Shown piece by piece: positions 26,029-36,091 of a stretch of 64,000 nt of DNA. The position numbers were made by a program, and so were the translations under genes. The notes beneath the pieces are model-generated. The model saw only the letters and a list, made by a program, of their open reading frames with translations. It searched no databases and was not told the origin of the DNA. Numbering within the stretch: position 1 is the stretch's first letter; each line of letters starts with the position of its first letter. This stretch comes from Roseinatronobacter ekhonensis (GTDB lineage Bacteria; Pseudomonadota; Alphaproteobacteria; Rhodobacterales; Rhodobacteraceae). Where the stretch lies: positions 1-64,000 of the forward strand of contig NZ_UIHC01000010.1 of the NCBI RefSeq assembly GCF_900499075.1. Reading direction: 5' to 3'.

Positions 26029-27264
26029 ATGCGTAATACCATGTCTTTCCGCGCCAGTTTTCTCGGTCTGGCCCTTGTCACGCTGGCTGCGTTGCACATC
26101 GCAGCAGGACCGGCGCTGGCTCAAAGCCCGTTTTCTCCGGTGCGCAAGGTGGGAGATCGCGTGATCACCGCATATGATGTGGATCAGCGCATTACCTTTC
26201 TGGAGCTTCTGAACGCAGGCGCGGCCGACCCGCGGGAAGAGGCACTTGCGCGCCTGACCGAAGAGGCCGTCCAGCGCGACTATGCGCAACGGCAGGGTGT
26301 CCGCATCACCTCGGATGAATTGTCCGAAGGCATGGCCGAATTCGCCAGCCGTGCCAATCTGGAGACAGAGGCGTTCCTGGCCGAGCTTGCCGATGGCGGG
26401 GTGTCGCAGGAAGCCTTCATGTCCTTTGTCGAAGCCGGTTTGATGTGGCGCAAGATTGTCGGCCCGCAATTGGGTGGCACAATTTCCGTCACCACTACGG
26501 ATATTCAACGCGCCCGCGATGTCGCCGCAATCCGCGGCACGAAGCGGGTGCTGATCTCCGAAATCTTTCTGCCCGCAGATCCACAATATGCAGAGCCGGT
26601 GGCCCAGATCATGGGCTTGATCGAAGATGCCAGCGGTGCAGAAGAATTCTCAGCCTTGGCCCGCGAATATTCGCTGGCTGGCAGCCGGGACGCAGGAGGG
26701 CGGCTGGATTGGGTCGCACTTGAACAACTGCCCGGTCCGATTAGCGGTCCGATGTCTAACGCAGTACCCGGTCAGATTGTCGGACCGATTGAGCTTAGCG
26801 GGGCCATCGCCTATTTCCAGTTGCGCGCCGAGGATAGCACGCGCGATATTCCCGCAAGTCAGGTCAAACTGACCTACAAGCGTCTGCTTTTGCCGGGTGG
26901 CCGCAACCCCGATACGCTGGCCCGGTTGGCAGAAATTCGTGCCCGCGTGCAACATTGCAATGCGCTGGACCCGTTCGCGGCTGGCCTGCCTGACGGGTAT
27001 ATCACCGACAATGACGCGTTGATGCAGAGCATTCCGCAAAGCGACGCGGTCGAACTGGCACGGCTTGACCGGTTCGAGATTTCGGCCAACACGGTCGAAA
27101 ACGGCAATCTTGTGGTTTTGATGCTCTGTGCGCGCGAGTTGGAATTGGAACAGCGCCCCAGCAATAGCCAGATCGAAAACAGCCTGTTCAACGCCCGACT
27201 GGGCGCGCGTGCGCAGTTGAAACTGGACGAGCTGATCGCCGATACCGTGATTGTCGATTACTGA
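26029..27264 (+). CDS. surA: Periplasmic peptidyl-prolyl isomerase SurA
   Basis: A 411-residue exported chaperone/PPIase for outer-membrane proteins. A signal peptide ends at PALA (about residue 31). A SurA N-terminal helical domain with the DYAQRQGVRITSDEL block follows, then one parvulin domain (KRVLISEIFLPAD to AIAYFQLRAED). The start is uncertain: in-frame ATGs at 26023, 26029 and 26041 are all possible and only a weak GGA is upstream. It lies 113 bases after lptD. In many alphaproteobacteria pdxA and rsmA follow surA; here they do not. Confidence 0.9.
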   Translation: MRNTMSFRASFLGLALVTLAALHIAAGPALAQSPFSPVRKVGDRVITAYDVDQRITFLELLNAGAADPREEALARLTEEAVQRDYAQRQGVRITSDELSEGMAEFASRANLETEAFLAELADGGVSQEAFMSFVEAGLMWRKIVGPQLGGTISVTTTDIQRARDVAAIRGTKRVLISEIFLPADPQYAEPVAQIMGLIEDASGAEEFSALAREYSLAGSRDAGGRLDWVALEQLPGPISGPMSNAVPGQIVGPIELSGAIAYFQLRAEDSTRDIPASQVKLTYKRLLLPGGRNPDTLARLAEIRARVQHCNALDPFAAGLPDGYITDNDALMQSIPQSDAVELARLDRFEISANTVENGNLVVLMLCARELELEQRPSNSQIENSLFNARLGARAQLKLDELIADTVIVDY

Positions 27265-27281
27265 GGTTCTCTGCGGGCGAG

Positions 27282-27300
27282 CCGACGGTTTACCCGTCGG
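27282..27300. terminator. Hairpin between surA and ftsY
   Basis: CCGACGG and CCGTCGG form a 7-bp stem with a 5-base loop that contains the ftsY stop codon. It lies 18 bases after surA between convergent genes. There is no T run, so this is only a candidate. Confidence 0.35.
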
Positions 27301-28321
27301 TGCCCGACAGGTCGCCGCCGATCAGGGCCTGAGCAAACTCTTCAGGGTCAAAGGCTTGCAGATCGTCAATCTGCTCGCCCACGCCGATGGCATGAATCGG
27401 CAGGCCGAAGCGGTCGGCCAAAGCCACCAGAACGCCGCCGCGCGCCGTGCCGTCCAGTTTGGTCATGACCAAGCCTGACACGTCAGCCAGCTTGCGGAAA
27501 ATCTCGACCTGGTTGAGTGCGTTCTGCCCCGTCGTCGCATCCAGAACCAGAAGCGTGTTATGCGGCGCGTCGGGGTCCAGCTTGCGCAGCACCCGCAGGA
27601 TTTTCGCCAGTTCTTCCATCAGGTCGGTGCGGTTCTGCAAACGCCCGGCGGTGTCGATCATCAACAGATCGACCCCCTCCGTGCGCGCCTGCACCAATGC
27701 GTCATGTGCAAGGCTTGCGGGGTCCGACCCCTCTGGCGCGGTCAGTACCGGAACACCGGCGCGCTGCCCCCAGACCTGCAACTGTTCCACGGCGGCGGCC
27801 CGGAACGTATCGCCCGCCGCGATCATCACCGATTTTCCGGCGGCACGGAACTGGCTGGCCAGTTTGCCAATCGTGGTGGTCTTGCCCGCACCGTTCACAC
27901 CCACGACCAGCACCACCTGCGGGCGGGCGGCGTAAAGCGGCAGGGGCTTTGCCACAGGTTCCATGATGCGGGCAACCTCGCTGGCCAGTGCCGATTTGAT
28001 CTCGGGCACCGACATCTTGCGTCCAAACCGCCCCTCGGCCAGATTTGCGGTCACGCGGCCTGCGGTGTCCACCCCCATGTCGGCGGCGATCAGCAGATCT
28101 TCCAACTGCTCCAGCATGTCATCGTCGAGCACCCGGCGCGGCGCACTCCCGCCGATCACCCGGCCCAACAGGCCCGGTTCCGGTTTGGCGGGCGCAGTGT
28201 TGTCGGATGCGTTTTCGGGCGCGTCCTCGTCGGCGGCCTCGTCGACCAGCGCGTCCAGCCCTTCCTCCAGCCTCGAGGAAGACTTGAACATCCGATCTTT
28301 CAGCTTCTTGAAAAACGACAT
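27290..28321 (-). CDS. ftsY: Signal recognition particle receptor FtsY
   Basis: A 343-residue SRP GTPase that docks ribosome-SRP complexes at the membrane. A short acidic A domain (about 15-50) precedes the N domain and the G domain. G motifs: VNGAGKTTTIGKLA (G1), DTFRAAAVEQL (G2), IDTAGRLQ (G3), TKLDGTARGG (G4). AAGG precedes the ATG. It converges on surA with a 25-base gap. Confidence 0.97.
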   Translation of the reverse strand: MSFFKKLKDRMFKSSSRLEEGLDALVDEAADEDAPENASDNTAPAKPEPGLLGRVIGGSAPRRVLDDDMLEQLEDLLIAADMGVDTAGRVTANLAEGRFGRKMSVPEIKSALASEVARIMEPVAKPLPLYAARPQVVLVVGVNGAGKTTTIGKLASQFRAAGKSVMIAAGDTFRAAAVEQLQVWGQRAGVPVLTAPEGSDPASLAHDALVQARTEGVDLLMIDTAGRLQNRTDLMEELAKILRVLRKLDPDAPHNTLLVLDATTGQNALNQVEIFRKLADVSGLVMTKLDGTARGGVLVALADRFGLPIHAIGVGEQIDDLQAFDPEEFAQALIGGDLSGTDG

Positions 28322-28470
28322 GCGATCCGGCCTTAGTTGTTCAGCACAGGGCTAGCGCATTGTGCGGCAAAGGGAAAGACGCGCCTTGCACCATCAAAAC
28401 TGCAATCAGCCGCATGGCGCTTTTGGCGTGTCGTGCTATCTTTGTATCAAAGCCATGTGGTTGTCCTAAA

Positions 28471-29505
28471 ATGAAACACCCTGTTCTTCCTTTCGCTCTT
28501 GCCAGCCTGCCTCCGGTGGCGCTGTTGGCGTTCGGCGCGGTCTATGGCGGGCTATGGCTGTGGGCGGCGGCGCTTTATACATCCTTCTTCGCCTTCGGGT
28601 TGGATGAAGCTTTGGCAATGGCCAATCGCGAGGGTGCCGACGAGTCCACGGAACGCGCCGCCAACCGTCTGTCGGTGGCGCTGGCGCTGTCCCATCTGGC
28701 GCTCGTCCCGCTTGGCGTTGCGGCAGTGGCGGGGGCTACGGGGCTGACCACGTTGGACCAGGTTCTGGCGTTTTTCGGCTTTGGTCTGTTCTTCGGGCAG
28801 ATCAGCAATTCCAACGCGCATGAGCTGATCCACCGCAGCACCGCGACGTTGTTCGGGCTGGGCAAATGGGTCTATATCTCTATGCTGTATGGCCATCACA
28901 CCACGGCGCACCGCCTGTTGCACCACGCCCATGTAGCCACGCCCAAAGACCCGAATTTCCCGCCCAAGGGGCGCAGCTTTTATGCCTATTTCACGCGCGG
29001 CTGGATCGGCAGTTTCACACGCGGTTTCGCGGTCGAGCGTGCGCGCGCCGCGCGCACCGGGCGGCGCAACCCGTATGTCGAATATGTGGGCGGGGCAGTG
29101 GCCCTCTTGCTTGCGATGTGGCTGGCCTTTGGCGGGGCGGGGGTGCTGGCGTATCTCGGCCTGTGCTTTTACGCGCAATCGCAGCTGGCGATGGTGGATT
29201 ATTTGCAACATTACGGGCTGGCGCGGCGCAAGCTGCCCGATGGAAGCTACGCGCCCCAGACCATGCTCCATAGCTGGAACAGCCCGCATTGGTTTTCCTC
29301 GCATATGATGGTCAACGCATCGCGCCATTCCGATCACCATGCCAATCCGGGCCGTGTCTATCCCGCGTTGCGGCTGGACGCAGATATGCCGGTTCTGCCC
29401 TATTCGCTGCCTGCCATGGGGATCATTGCGCTTGTGCCGCCGCTGTGGTTCAAAATCATGGACAGGCGGGTGGATAAGGCCGTCGCACGAATGGAGGTTG
29501 CATGA
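28471..29505 (+). CDS. AlkB-family membrane hydroxylase, divergent member
   Basis: A 344-residue integral membrane di-iron protein. Hydrophobic segments flank histidine clusters HELIH, YGHHTTAHRLLHHAH, DYLQHYGL and SRHSDHH. AlkB alkane 1-monooxygenases have HELxHK, EHxxGHH, NYxEHYGL and LQRHSDHH; clusters one, three and four fit, while the second has a different His spacing and lacks the Glu. It is thus a paralogue of the canonical gene at 51757 with perhaps a different substrate. No clear SD precedes the ATG at 28471. The next gene overlaps it by four bases. Confidence 0.85.
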   Translation: MKHPVLPFALASLPPVALLAFGAVYGGLWLWAAALYTSFFAFGLDEALAMANREGADESTERAANRLSVALALSHLALVPLGVAAVAGATGLTTLDQVLAFFGFGLFFGQISNSNAHELIHRSTATLFGLGKWVYISMLYGHHTTAHRLLHHAHVATPKDPNFPPKGRSFYAYFTRGWIGSFTRGFAVERARAARTGRRNPYVEYVGGAVALLLAMWLAFGGAGVLAYLGLCFYAQSQLAMVDYLQHYGLARRKLPDGSYAPQTMLHSWNSPHWFSSHMMVNASRHSDHHANPGRVYPALRLDADMPVLPYSLPAMGIIALVPPLWFKIMDRRVDKAVARMEVA

Positions 29506-29894
29506 TCCGTATCATTCTGGCGCTGGTGCTGCTGGCACTGCCCGCGCATGCGCAAACACCGATGACCGCTGCCGAGTTCGAGGCGTATGTGACCGGCCGA
29601 ACCCTGACGTTCGGGTTTGACGGGCAGTCCTACGGGATAGAGGAATTCCGCGAGGGAAGGCGCACGACATGGGCGTTCATGCAAGAGGAATGCCGCGAAG
29701 GGCGCTGGTTTCCGCGCGATGAACAGATCTGCTTTGTCTATGATGACTTTCCGAATGAAGAACATTGCTGGATCTTCTGGCAAGACGAGGCTGGCCTGAA
29801 CGCGCGCTTCATGGGCGAGGGTGGCACCGAACTTTACGAGGTGCAGCAAAGCCCGCGTCCGCTGATCTGTCCGGGGCCACAGGTCGGGGTTTGA
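29502..29894 (+). CDS. Small secreted protein with four cysteines
   Basis: A 130-residue protein whose signal peptide (about 1-17, ending AHA) is followed by a 110-residue domain holding four cysteines (EECREG, QICFVY, EHCWIF, LICPGP), probably two disulfides, and many aromatic residues. I do not recognise a named domain. The ATGA overlap with the AlkB-like gene couples translation, but a periplasmic product and a membrane hydroxylase with cytoplasmic iron have no obvious shared task. Confidence 0.75.
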   Translation: MIRIILALVLLALPAHAQTPMTAAEFEAYVTGRTLTFGFDGQSYGIEEFREGRRTTWAFMQEECREGRWFPRDEQICFVYDDFPNEEHCWIFWQDEAGLNARFMGEGGTELYEVQQSPRPLICPGPQVGV

Positions 29895-29935
29895 TACGTT
29901 GTGGCGGGCATTCGCCTGGCCCCGTGCTGTGACGA

Positions 29936-30787
29936 TCAGCCAAACGCCAAGGCGCTGCACCATAGCAAGCGCACAAGTCCGCTTTGCCCCGCAACCCCGG
30001 TTTTCGCATATATCTGCTTGGCATAGCTGCGTCCGGTTTCCCGGGTCAGGCCTAGGGCCGCGCTGGCCTCGGTCAGCGCCGAACCTTGGCCCAGGGCGCG
30101 CGCCAGCCGCGCTTCTGACAAGGTCAGGCCCAAGGCGCTTGCGATCCGCTCTGGCGCAGGCAAGTCGCGTTTGGCCCTTAGCAGCATGTCGCCATCCGGC
30201 AGTCCATAAGCCGTGATGCCGCCGAGGGCCTGCATAGCACCGGGTGCGACGGCTGTCGGTATGGCATGTCCAGCCTCTGCTAACAGGCGCGTGGCCGTCG
30301 CATCGGGCCCATCCGGCCCGATCTGTCCCAGCCCCGCCCGCCAGAGCAGCGCTTGCGCGCCGTTCAGTGCCTGCGCCATCGCCGCGCGCTCTTGTCCCAA
30401 TACAACGGCTTGCGCGATATGCGGCATCAACGCAGACAGGCGCGCGCTGTCGGCGGCGCGAAAGCTGCCGCGCGGCTTGTGCAGCCACAAAGCGGCCCAA
30501 GGTTTTTGTGCAACGACCACACGCGCGTCGCCCTCGGTGAAATCGGGGTCAAACGGCCCCGCACGGTCCACAAGTTCCTCTGCGCTATAGACACGGTTCG
30601 GACGCAGCGCGCCAAAACAGGTGGGACAGGGCAGGGTGTCGCCGAAAACTGCGCGCTCTGTGTACAGCGTGGCGCGCGCTGCCTGCATCTGGTCGCGCAA
30701 TTGCAGCAGCACACGGTCCCATGCGGCTGTATCGCGCGCCGTTTCGCCAAGCGCCAGAAGGATGTCACTGTCATCACGCGCGATCAT
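29936..30787 (-). CDS. LuxR-type helix-turn-helix regulator
   Basis: A 283-residue protein with an N-terminal sensor-like region and a C-terminal LuxR-type HTH of about 60 residues: [18 protein letters not shown], then [25 protein letters not shown], which is the usual scaffold of the GerE/LuxR helix pair. No receiver motif and no autoinducer-binding signature are evident. I use ATG at 30787; a TTG at 30823 is possible. It is divergent from cysD, with an inverted repeat in the shared 84-base gap, so it could control itself or sulfate activation. Confidence 0.75.
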   Translation of the reverse strand: MIARDDSDILLALGETARDTAAWDRVLLQLRDQMQAARATLYTERAVFGDTLPCPTCFGALRPNRVYSAEELVDRAGPFDPDFTEGDARVVVAQKPWAALWLHKPRGSFRAADSARLSALMPHIAQAVVLGQERAAMAQALNGAQALLWRAGLGQIGPDGPDATATRLLAEAGHAIPTAVAPGAMQALGGITAYGLPDGDMLLRAKRDLPAPERIASALGLTLSEARLARALGQGSALTEASAALGLTRETGRSYAKQIYAKTGVAGQSGLVRLLWCSALAFG

Positions 30788-30794
30788 TCTGGCA

Positions 30795-30819
30795 CCATAC
30801 CCCCATTTGGGGGGTGTGG
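30795..30819. promoter_or_regulatory. Inverted repeat between the LuxR-type gene and cysD
   Basis: CCATACCCCC at 30795-30804 pairs with GGGGGTGTGG at 30810-30819 across a 5-base centre with a single T/G mismatch. It starts eight bases upstream of the regulator ATG. It could be an operator for autoregulation, or an RNA hairpin in the leader. Confidence 0.35.
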
Positions 30820-30871
30820 GCAATTCCGTTCGCGATTACACCCCCGTCCAAGCGCAACCTGCGGAGCGGAT

Positions 30872-31777
30872 ATGACACAGAGCACCCTGACCCACCTGCA
30901 ACGGCTAGAGGCCGAGGCGATCCACATCATGCGCGAGGTGGTCGCCCAAGCCGACAACCCCGTCATGTTGTACAGCGTCGGCAAAGACAGCGCCTGCATG
31001 CTGCATGTCGCGAAAAAGGCGTTCTACCCCTCACCGCCGCCGTTCCCGCTGTTGCATGTCGACACCACATGGAAATTCAAGGCCATGTATGCGATGCGCG
31101 AAGCCGCCGCGCGCAAGGCCGGGATGCAACTGATCGTGCACCAGAACCCCGATGCGCTGCGCCAAGGGATCAACCCGTTCGACCATGGTGGCCTGCATAC
31201 CGATATGTGGAAAACCGAAGGGCTGAAACAGGCGCTGGACCTGCACGGCTTTGACGCCGCGTTCGGCGGCGCGCGCCGCGACGAAGAGAAAAGCCGCGCC
31301 AAGGAGCGGATTTTCAGCTTTCGGACCGCATCGCACCGCTGGGACCCCAAGAACCAGCGGCCGGAGCTGTGGCGCACCTATAATGCGCACAAGGCCAAGG
31401 GCGAATCCATGCGCGTTTTCCCGCTGTCCAACTGGACCGAACTGGATATCTGGCAGTATATCCATTTGGAAAACATTGACATTGTGCCGCTATACTACGC
31501 CGCGAAGCGCCCCACGGTCGAACGTGACGGCATGCTGTTGATGGTCGATGACGACCGCTTCCCACTTTGCGACGGCGAAGAGCCTGTTATGCGCTCCGTC
31601 CGTTTCCGCACGCTGGGCTGCTATCCGCTGACCGGCGCGGTCGAGTCAGAGGCAACCACCTTGCCGCAGATCATTCAGGAAATGCTGCTGACCACCACGT
31701 CGGAACGTCAGGGCCGCGCCATCGACCACGATCAGGCCGCGTCGATGGAGAAGAAGAAGCAGGAAGGGTATTTCTGA
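30872..31777 (+). CDS. cysD: Sulfate adenylyltransferase subunit 2
   Basis: A 301-residue ATP sulfurylase catalytic subunit that makes adenosine 5'-phosphosulfate. The PP-loop reads [34 protein letters not shown] and the C-terminal [12 protein letters not shown] and [10 protein letters not shown] are family signatures. GGAG precedes the ATG. Its stop shares one base with the cysNC start, so the two subunits are translationally coupled. Confidence 0.97.
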   Translation: MTQSTLTHLQRLEAEAIHIMREVVAQADNPVMLYSVGKDSACMLHVAKKAFYPSPPPFPLLHVDTTWKFKAMYAMREAAARKAGMQLIVHQNPDALRQGINPFDHGGLHTDMWKTEGLKQALDLHGFDAAFGGARRDEEKSRAKERIFSFRTASHRWDPKNQRPELWRTYNAHKAKGESMRVFPLSNWTELDIWQYIHLENIDIVPLYYAAKRPTVERDGMLLMVDDDRFPLCDGEEPVMRSVRFRTLGCYPLTGAVESEATTLPQIIQEMLLTTTSERQGRAIDHDQAASMEKKKQEGYF

Positions 31778-33675
31778 TGTCAGATATCTACAAAACCGAT
31801 GCGCTGATTGCGGAAGATATTGATAAATATCTGGAAATTCATCAGCACAAGACCATGCTGCGCTTTATCACCTGTGGGTCGGTGGATGACGGGAAATCCA
31901 CGCTGATCGGGCGGCTGCTGTATGACAGCAAGATGATTTTCGAGGACCAGTTGGCCACGCTTGAATCCGACAGCAAGCGCGTGGGCACGCAAGGCGAGGG
32001 GATTGATTTCGCGCTGCTGGTCGACGGTCTGGCGGCAGAACGCGAGCAGGGCATTACCATCGACGTGGCCTACCGCTTTTTTGCCACCGACAAACGCAAA
32101 TTCATCGTGGCCGACACGCCGGGGCATGAGCAATATACCCGCAACATGGTAACAGGCGCGTCCACCGCCGACCTTGCCGTCATCCTGATTGACGCGCGCA
32201 AGGGCGTGCTGACACAGACGCGGCGGCACAGCTACCTCGCGCATCTGATCGGCATTCGCAACATCGTGCTTGCCGTGAACAAGATGGACCTGATCGGCTA
32301 TGACCGCGCCAAATATGACGCCATTGTCGCCGACTACCGTGCATTTGCCGAAAGCATCGGCATTTCCGAGTTCACCGCGATCCCGATTTCGGGGCTTGCG
32401 GGCGATAACATCACCACGCGCAGTGACAACACGCCGTGGCATGATGGCCCTGTGCTGCTGGAGCATCTGGAAACGGTCGAGCTGAACCAGAGCGTTGAGC
32501 AGGACAAGCCATTCCGCATGGCGGTGCAATGGGTGAACCGCCCGAACCTGGATTTCCGCGGGTTTTCCGGCACGATCGCCACAGGCTCGGTGGCCGTGGG
32601 TGACAGCGTGCGCGTGCTGCCTTCGGGCAAGACCTCTACCATCTCTCGGATCGTGACGATGGATGGCGACCTTGCCCAAGCTGTTGCCGGACAGGCGATC
32701 ACGCTGTGTCTGGCCGATGAAATCGACTGTTCGCGCGGCCAGCTTATCACCGCCGCCAAAAGCCCGGTCGAAGTGGCCGACCAGTTCGAGGCGACAGTGA
32801 TCTGGATGGATGAGGTCGACCTGACCCCCGGTCGCACCTATTGGATGAAGCTGGGGCCGCAGACCGTCAGCGCCACGATTTCGCAGCCCAAGTATCAGGT
32901 CAACGTCAACACGATGGAGCAACTGGCGGCCAAAACGCTGGACCTGAACGCCATCGGCGTCGCAAATGTGACGGTGGACCGTGACATTCCGTTCGCACCC
33001 TACACCGACAGCCGCGATCTGGGTGGGTTCATCCTGATCGACAAGATGACCAACCGCACCGTTGGCGCGGGATTGATCCATTTCTCGCTGCGGCGTGCAC
33101 AGAACATTCACCGGCAGGCCACCGATATCAGCCGCGAACATCATGCCAGCCTGAAGAACCAGGCACCTATGGTGCTCTGGATGACGGGCCTGTCAGGGTC
33201 GGGCAAATCGACCATCGCCAACCTTGTGGAAAAGAAACTGGCGCGGATGAATCGCCACACGTTCTTGTTGGATGGTGACAATGTGCGTCACGGTCTGAAC
33301 AAGGATCTGGGCTTTACCGATACCGACCGAGTGGAAAACATCCGCCGCGTGGGCGAGGTGGCGCGCCTGATGACCGATGCCGGGCTGATCGTGATCACGG
33401 CCTTCATCTCTCCGTTCCGGTCCGAACGCGAGATGGTGCGCGGCGTGATGCAGCCGGGCGAGTTCATCGAGGTCTTTATCGACACACCGTTGGAAGAGGC
33501 CGAAAAGCGCGATGTGAAAGGGCTGTATGCCAAGGCCCGCGCGGGGGAGTTGAAGAACTTTACCGGTATCGATTCGCCGTATGAGCCGCCAGAGGCACCG
33601 CAAATCCGCATCGACACCACCCAGATGAGCGCGGATGCGGCGGCAGACCTGATCATCGCCAAGTTGCTTCCCTAG
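31777..33675 (+). CDS. cysN: Bifunctional ATP sulfurylase GTPase subunit / APS kinase (CysN-CysC fusion)
   Basis: A 632-residue fusion. Residues 1-440 are the EF-Tu-like GTPase that drives ATP sulfurylase: GSVDDGKST (34-42), [11 protein letters not shown] (G3), NKMDLIGYD (G4). From about residue 460 it is APS kinase: GLSGSGKST (about 472-480), [10 protein letters not shown] and the [10 protein letters not shown] block. It thus carries both activation steps from sulfate to PAPS. This fusion is known as NodQ/CysNC in other proteobacteria. A terminator follows. Confidence 0.96.
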   Translation: MSDIYKTDALIAEDIDKYLEIHQHKTMLRFITCGSVDDGKSTLIGRLLYDSKMIFEDQLATLESDSKRVGTQGEGIDFALLVDGLAAEREQGITIDVAYRFFATDKRKFIVADTPGHEQYTRNMVTGASTADLAVILIDARKGVLTQTRRHSYLAHLIGIRNIVLAVNKMDLIGYDRAKYDAIVADYRAFAESIGISEFTAIPISGLAGDNITTRSDNTPWHDGPVLLEHLETVELNQSVEQDKPFRMAVQWVNRPNLDFRGFSGTIATGSVAVGDSVRVLPSGKTSTISRIVTMDGDLAQAVAGQAITLCLADEIDCSRGQLITAAKSPVEVADQFEATVIWMDEVDLTPGRTYWMKLGPQTVSATISQPKYQVNVNTMEQLAAKTLDLNAIGVANVTVDRDIPFAPYTDSRDLGGFILIDKMTNRTVGAGLIHFSLRRAQNIHRQATDISREHHASLKNQAPMVLWMTGLSGSGKSTIANLVEKKLARMNRHTFLLDGDNVRHGLNKDLGFTDTDRVENIRRVGEVARLMTDAGLIVITAFISPFRSEREMVRGVMQPGEFIEVFIDTPLEEAEKRDVKGLYAKARAGELKNFTGIDSPYEPPEAPQIRIDTTQMSADAAADLIIAKLLP

Positions 33676-33700
33676 TCTGGTTGTCGCGCATGTGAACTGG

Positions 33701-33725
33701 CCCGCCCTTGTTGGGGCGGGTCTTT
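33701..33725 (+). terminator. Rho-independent terminator of cysD-cysNC
   Basis: CCCGCCC and GGGCGGG form a 7-bp stem with a TTGTTG loop and are followed by TCTTT. It lies 26 bases after the cysNC stop. Confidence 0.8.
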
Positions 33726-33768
33726 GCGCATAGCGAGGGGGCAGTCGCGTAGCACAAAGGGGACCATT

Positions 33769-34458
33769 GTGACGTGGTTTGTGACCGGTGCCTCTTCGGG
33801 CTTGGGGCTGGAGATGGTGCGCCTGCTGGTTGCGCGGGGGGCCGTTGTGCGCGCCACGGGGCGCCGCGCGCCCGACCAATTGCCTGCCGATTTCCCGGAT
33901 TGCCCGTATCTGCCCTGTGACCTGTCGGACCCGCGCGCCGTGGCCGAGCTGGCCGACTGGGCCACAGGGCAGGGGCGCGTGCAGGCGGCTGTGCTGAACG
34001 CGGGCGCGGGCTATTTTCGGCCGCTCGCCCGGGAAACGCCCGAAGACATCGCCCGTGTGCTGGCTATTAACCTTGAAGCGAATATCACCCTTGCGCATCG
34101 TTTGCGGCCTGCGCTTGCGGGCGGGCGTTTGGGCCTTGTCGGTTCTGTCGCGCAAAAGGGGGCGGCGGGAATGCCGGTCTATGCCGCCAGCAAGGCCGCG
34201 CTGGACGGGTTTGGCCGTGCGCTGGCCGAAGAATGGCGCGGCGCGGTGACGGTGCGTGTGTTGCACCCCGGCCCTGTGGCGACGGGCATGGCCACGCGCG
34301 CGGGCCGCACCCCCGATTTCGCGGACCGGCTGTTCCTGCCGCCGCGTCGCACCGCTGCCGCCCTGTTGCATGCACTGGAAGCGCGGCGCGGCGCAGACCG
34401 GCAAACCGTGTCCTTTCTGCGGGTTGGCCTGCACCGTCTGGGCGGGAGGACGGTATGA
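33769..34458 (+). CDS. Short-chain dehydrogenase/reductase (first of two)
   Basis: A 229-residue Rossmann-fold SDR. It has the cofactor motif TGASSGLGLEM, the LNAGAG variant of the NNAG motif, and the catalytic YAASK. The start appears to be GTG at 33769, preceded by AAAGGGG; no ATG fits. Cofactor preference is not certain. It overlaps the next SDR gene by four bases. Confidence 0.83.
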   Translation: MTWFVTGASSGLGLEMVRLLVARGAVVRATGRRAPDQLPADFPDCPYLPCDLSDPRAVAELADWATGQGRVQAAVLNAGAGYFRPLARETPEDIARVLAINLEANITLAHRLRPALAGGRLGLVGSVAQKGAAGMPVYAASKAALDGFGRALAEEWRGAVTVRVLHPGPVATGMATRAGRTPDFADRLFLPPRRTAAALLHALEARRGADRQTVSFLRVGLHRLGGRTV

Positions 34459-35168
34459 AGGTTCTGATAACAGGCGGTGCCAGCGGGCTGGGCGCGGCGT
34501 TTGCGTCAACCTGCGCCGCGCGCGGCAATACAGTCCATGTGATCGACATTGCACCAACCGCGCAGGGTTTTGCGCATGACATGGGCAGCGCGGACCCCGC
34601 CGCGTGGGACGCACTAGTCCAATGGCTGGCGGCGAATGGTCCGTTCGATCTGGTCATCCTCTCGGCAGGCATCAGCGCCACCGGCCGGTTCGAGGCGATC
34701 CCGCTGTCCGACCATCATGCGGTGACATCGGTCAACCTGACCGGTCCGGTGCGGCTTGTGCATATGCTGGACACGGGCGACCACCTGAACGCCGGGGCGC
34801 GACTTGTCTTTGTCGCGTCGCTTTCGTGCTTTACTGGCTATCCCGGTGCCGCCAGTTATGCTGCCAGCAAGGATGGTCTGGCAGGCTTTGCACGCTCTTT
34901 GCGCGGACCAATGCGCAAGCGTGGCGTAAAGGTTCAATTGGCCTGCCCCGGCCCGATGGATACACCCCATGCAAGCCGCTACGCGCCCGAGGGCTCCAGT
35001 GCAAAAGGCCGCCTTGCCCCGGATCGCGCGGCGCAGGCAATTCTGAACGCGCGCCGCTTTACGATCATTCCCGGCGCAGGGCCGAAGCTCGCGGCGTTTC
35101 TGGGCCGCCTTGCCCCGCAAATCATGACCCGGCTCATGGGCCGGGTCTTGTTCTCCAAGCTGAAATAG
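34455..35168 (+). CDS. Short-chain dehydrogenase/reductase (second of two)
   Basis: A 237-residue SDR with TGGASGLGAAF at the N-terminus, LSAGIS in place of NNAG and catalytic YAASK. GGGAGGA and the ATGA overlap with the first SDR fix the start. The C-terminal IIPGAGPKLAAFLGRLAPQIMTRLMGR resembles the membrane-associating tail of some lipid-linked SDRs. The pair probably arose by duplication or works as a heteromeric unit; substrate unknown. It ends four bases from the convergent folD. Confidence 0.83.
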   Translation: MKVLITGGASGLGAAFASTCAARGNTVHVIDIAPTAQGFAHDMGSADPAAWDALVQWLAANGPFDLVILSAGISATGRFEAIPLSDHHAVTSVNLTGPVRLVHMLDTGDHLNAGARLVFVASLSCFTGYPGAASYAASKDGLAGFARSLRGPMRKRGVKVQLACPGPMDTPHASRYAPEGSSAKGRLAPDRAAQAILNARRFTIIPGAGPKLAAFLGRLAPQIMTRLMGRVLFSKLK

Positions 35169-35171
35169 CGA

Positions 35172-36074
35172 TCAGGCGGTCAGCCCCTCTGGCTCTGCCA
35201 GCCCGTTGGCGCGGCAGCATGCGGTCACGGTATTGGCCAGCAAGCAGGCAATCGTCATCGGACCGACACCGCCGGGCACAGGCGTTATTGCACCCGCCAC
35301 GGCAGCGCAGCCGTCAAACGCCACATCGCCGACCAGCCGGGTCTTGCCCGCGCCCTTTTCTGGCGCGTCAATCCGGTTGATGCCCACGTCAATCACCGTC
35401 GCGCCGGGTTTCACCCAATCGCCGGGGATCATTTCGGGCCGGCCCACGGCAGCAACCAGAATATCGGCGCGGCGGCACACCTCGGGCAGATCCTTGGTGC
35501 GCGAATGTGCGATCGTGACCGTGCAGCTTTCGCCCAGCAACAATTGTGCCATCGGTTTGCCGACAATGTTCGAGCGGCCCACCACGACCGCGTTCATCCC
35601 CGACAGGCTGCCGTGATGGTCGCGCAGCATCATCAGGCACCCCAGCGGCGTGCAGGGCACCATGCTTTTCTGGCCTGTTCCCAACAAACCAACATTGGAA
35701 ATGTGAAAGCCGTCCACATCCTTGGCCGGGTCGATACTGTTGATGACAAGGTCCGAATCCAGATGAGCAGGCAGCGGTAACTGCACCAAAATGCCGTGAA
35801 CTTCGGGGTCGGCGTTCAACTTTGCGACCAGTGCAAGCAGGTCCGCCTCGGGTGTGTCTGCATCCAGCTTATGTTCGAAAGATGCCATTCCGCACTCGAC
35901 CGTCTGCTTCCCTTTCGAGCGCACATAGACTTGGCTTGCCGGGTCTTCGCCGACAAGCACAACGGCCAAACCGGGAACGATCCCGTGCTCCTCGCGCAGC
36001 CGCGTCACATGATCTGCGACCTTGTCGCGCACGCGCGCCGCAAAGGCTTTTCCGTCAATCAGGGTGGCAGACAT
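35172..36074 (-). CDS. folD: Methylenetetrahydrofolate dehydrogenase/cyclohydrolase (copy 1)
   Basis: A 300-residue bifunctional enzyme interconverting 5,10-methylene-, methenyl- and 10-formyl-THF. Signatures: YVRSKGK (catalytic Lys), [27 protein letters not shown] (NADP site), [10 protein letters not shown]. It follows the second folD by 17 bases, which hold GGAGAGGGACG. All motifs are intact in both copies, so this is a tandem pair, not gene plus remnant. A C-terminal Cys pair (ACCRAN) is peculiar to this copy. Confidence 0.95.
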   Translation of the reverse strand: MSATLIDGKAFAARVRDKVADHVTRLREEHGIVPGLAVVLVGEDPASQVYVRSKGKQTVECGMASFEHKLDADTPEADLLALVAKLNADPEVHGILVQLPLPAHLDSDLVINSIDPAKDVDGFHISNVGLLGTGQKSMVPCTPLGCLMMLRDHHGSLSGMNAVVVGRSNIVGKPMAQLLLGESCTVTIAHSRTKDLPEVCRRADILVAAVGRPEMIPGDWVKPGATVIDVGINRIDAPEKGAGKTRLVGDVAFDGCAAVAGAITPVPGGVGPMTIACLLANTVTACCRANGLAEPEGLTA

Positions 36075-36091
36075 CGTCCCTCTCCTTGCAC

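Noticed and set aside
31780-33144. Long open frame antisense to cysNC
   Set aside because: The protein is His/Arg/Gly-rich with no domain, and cysNC has all its catalytic motifs.
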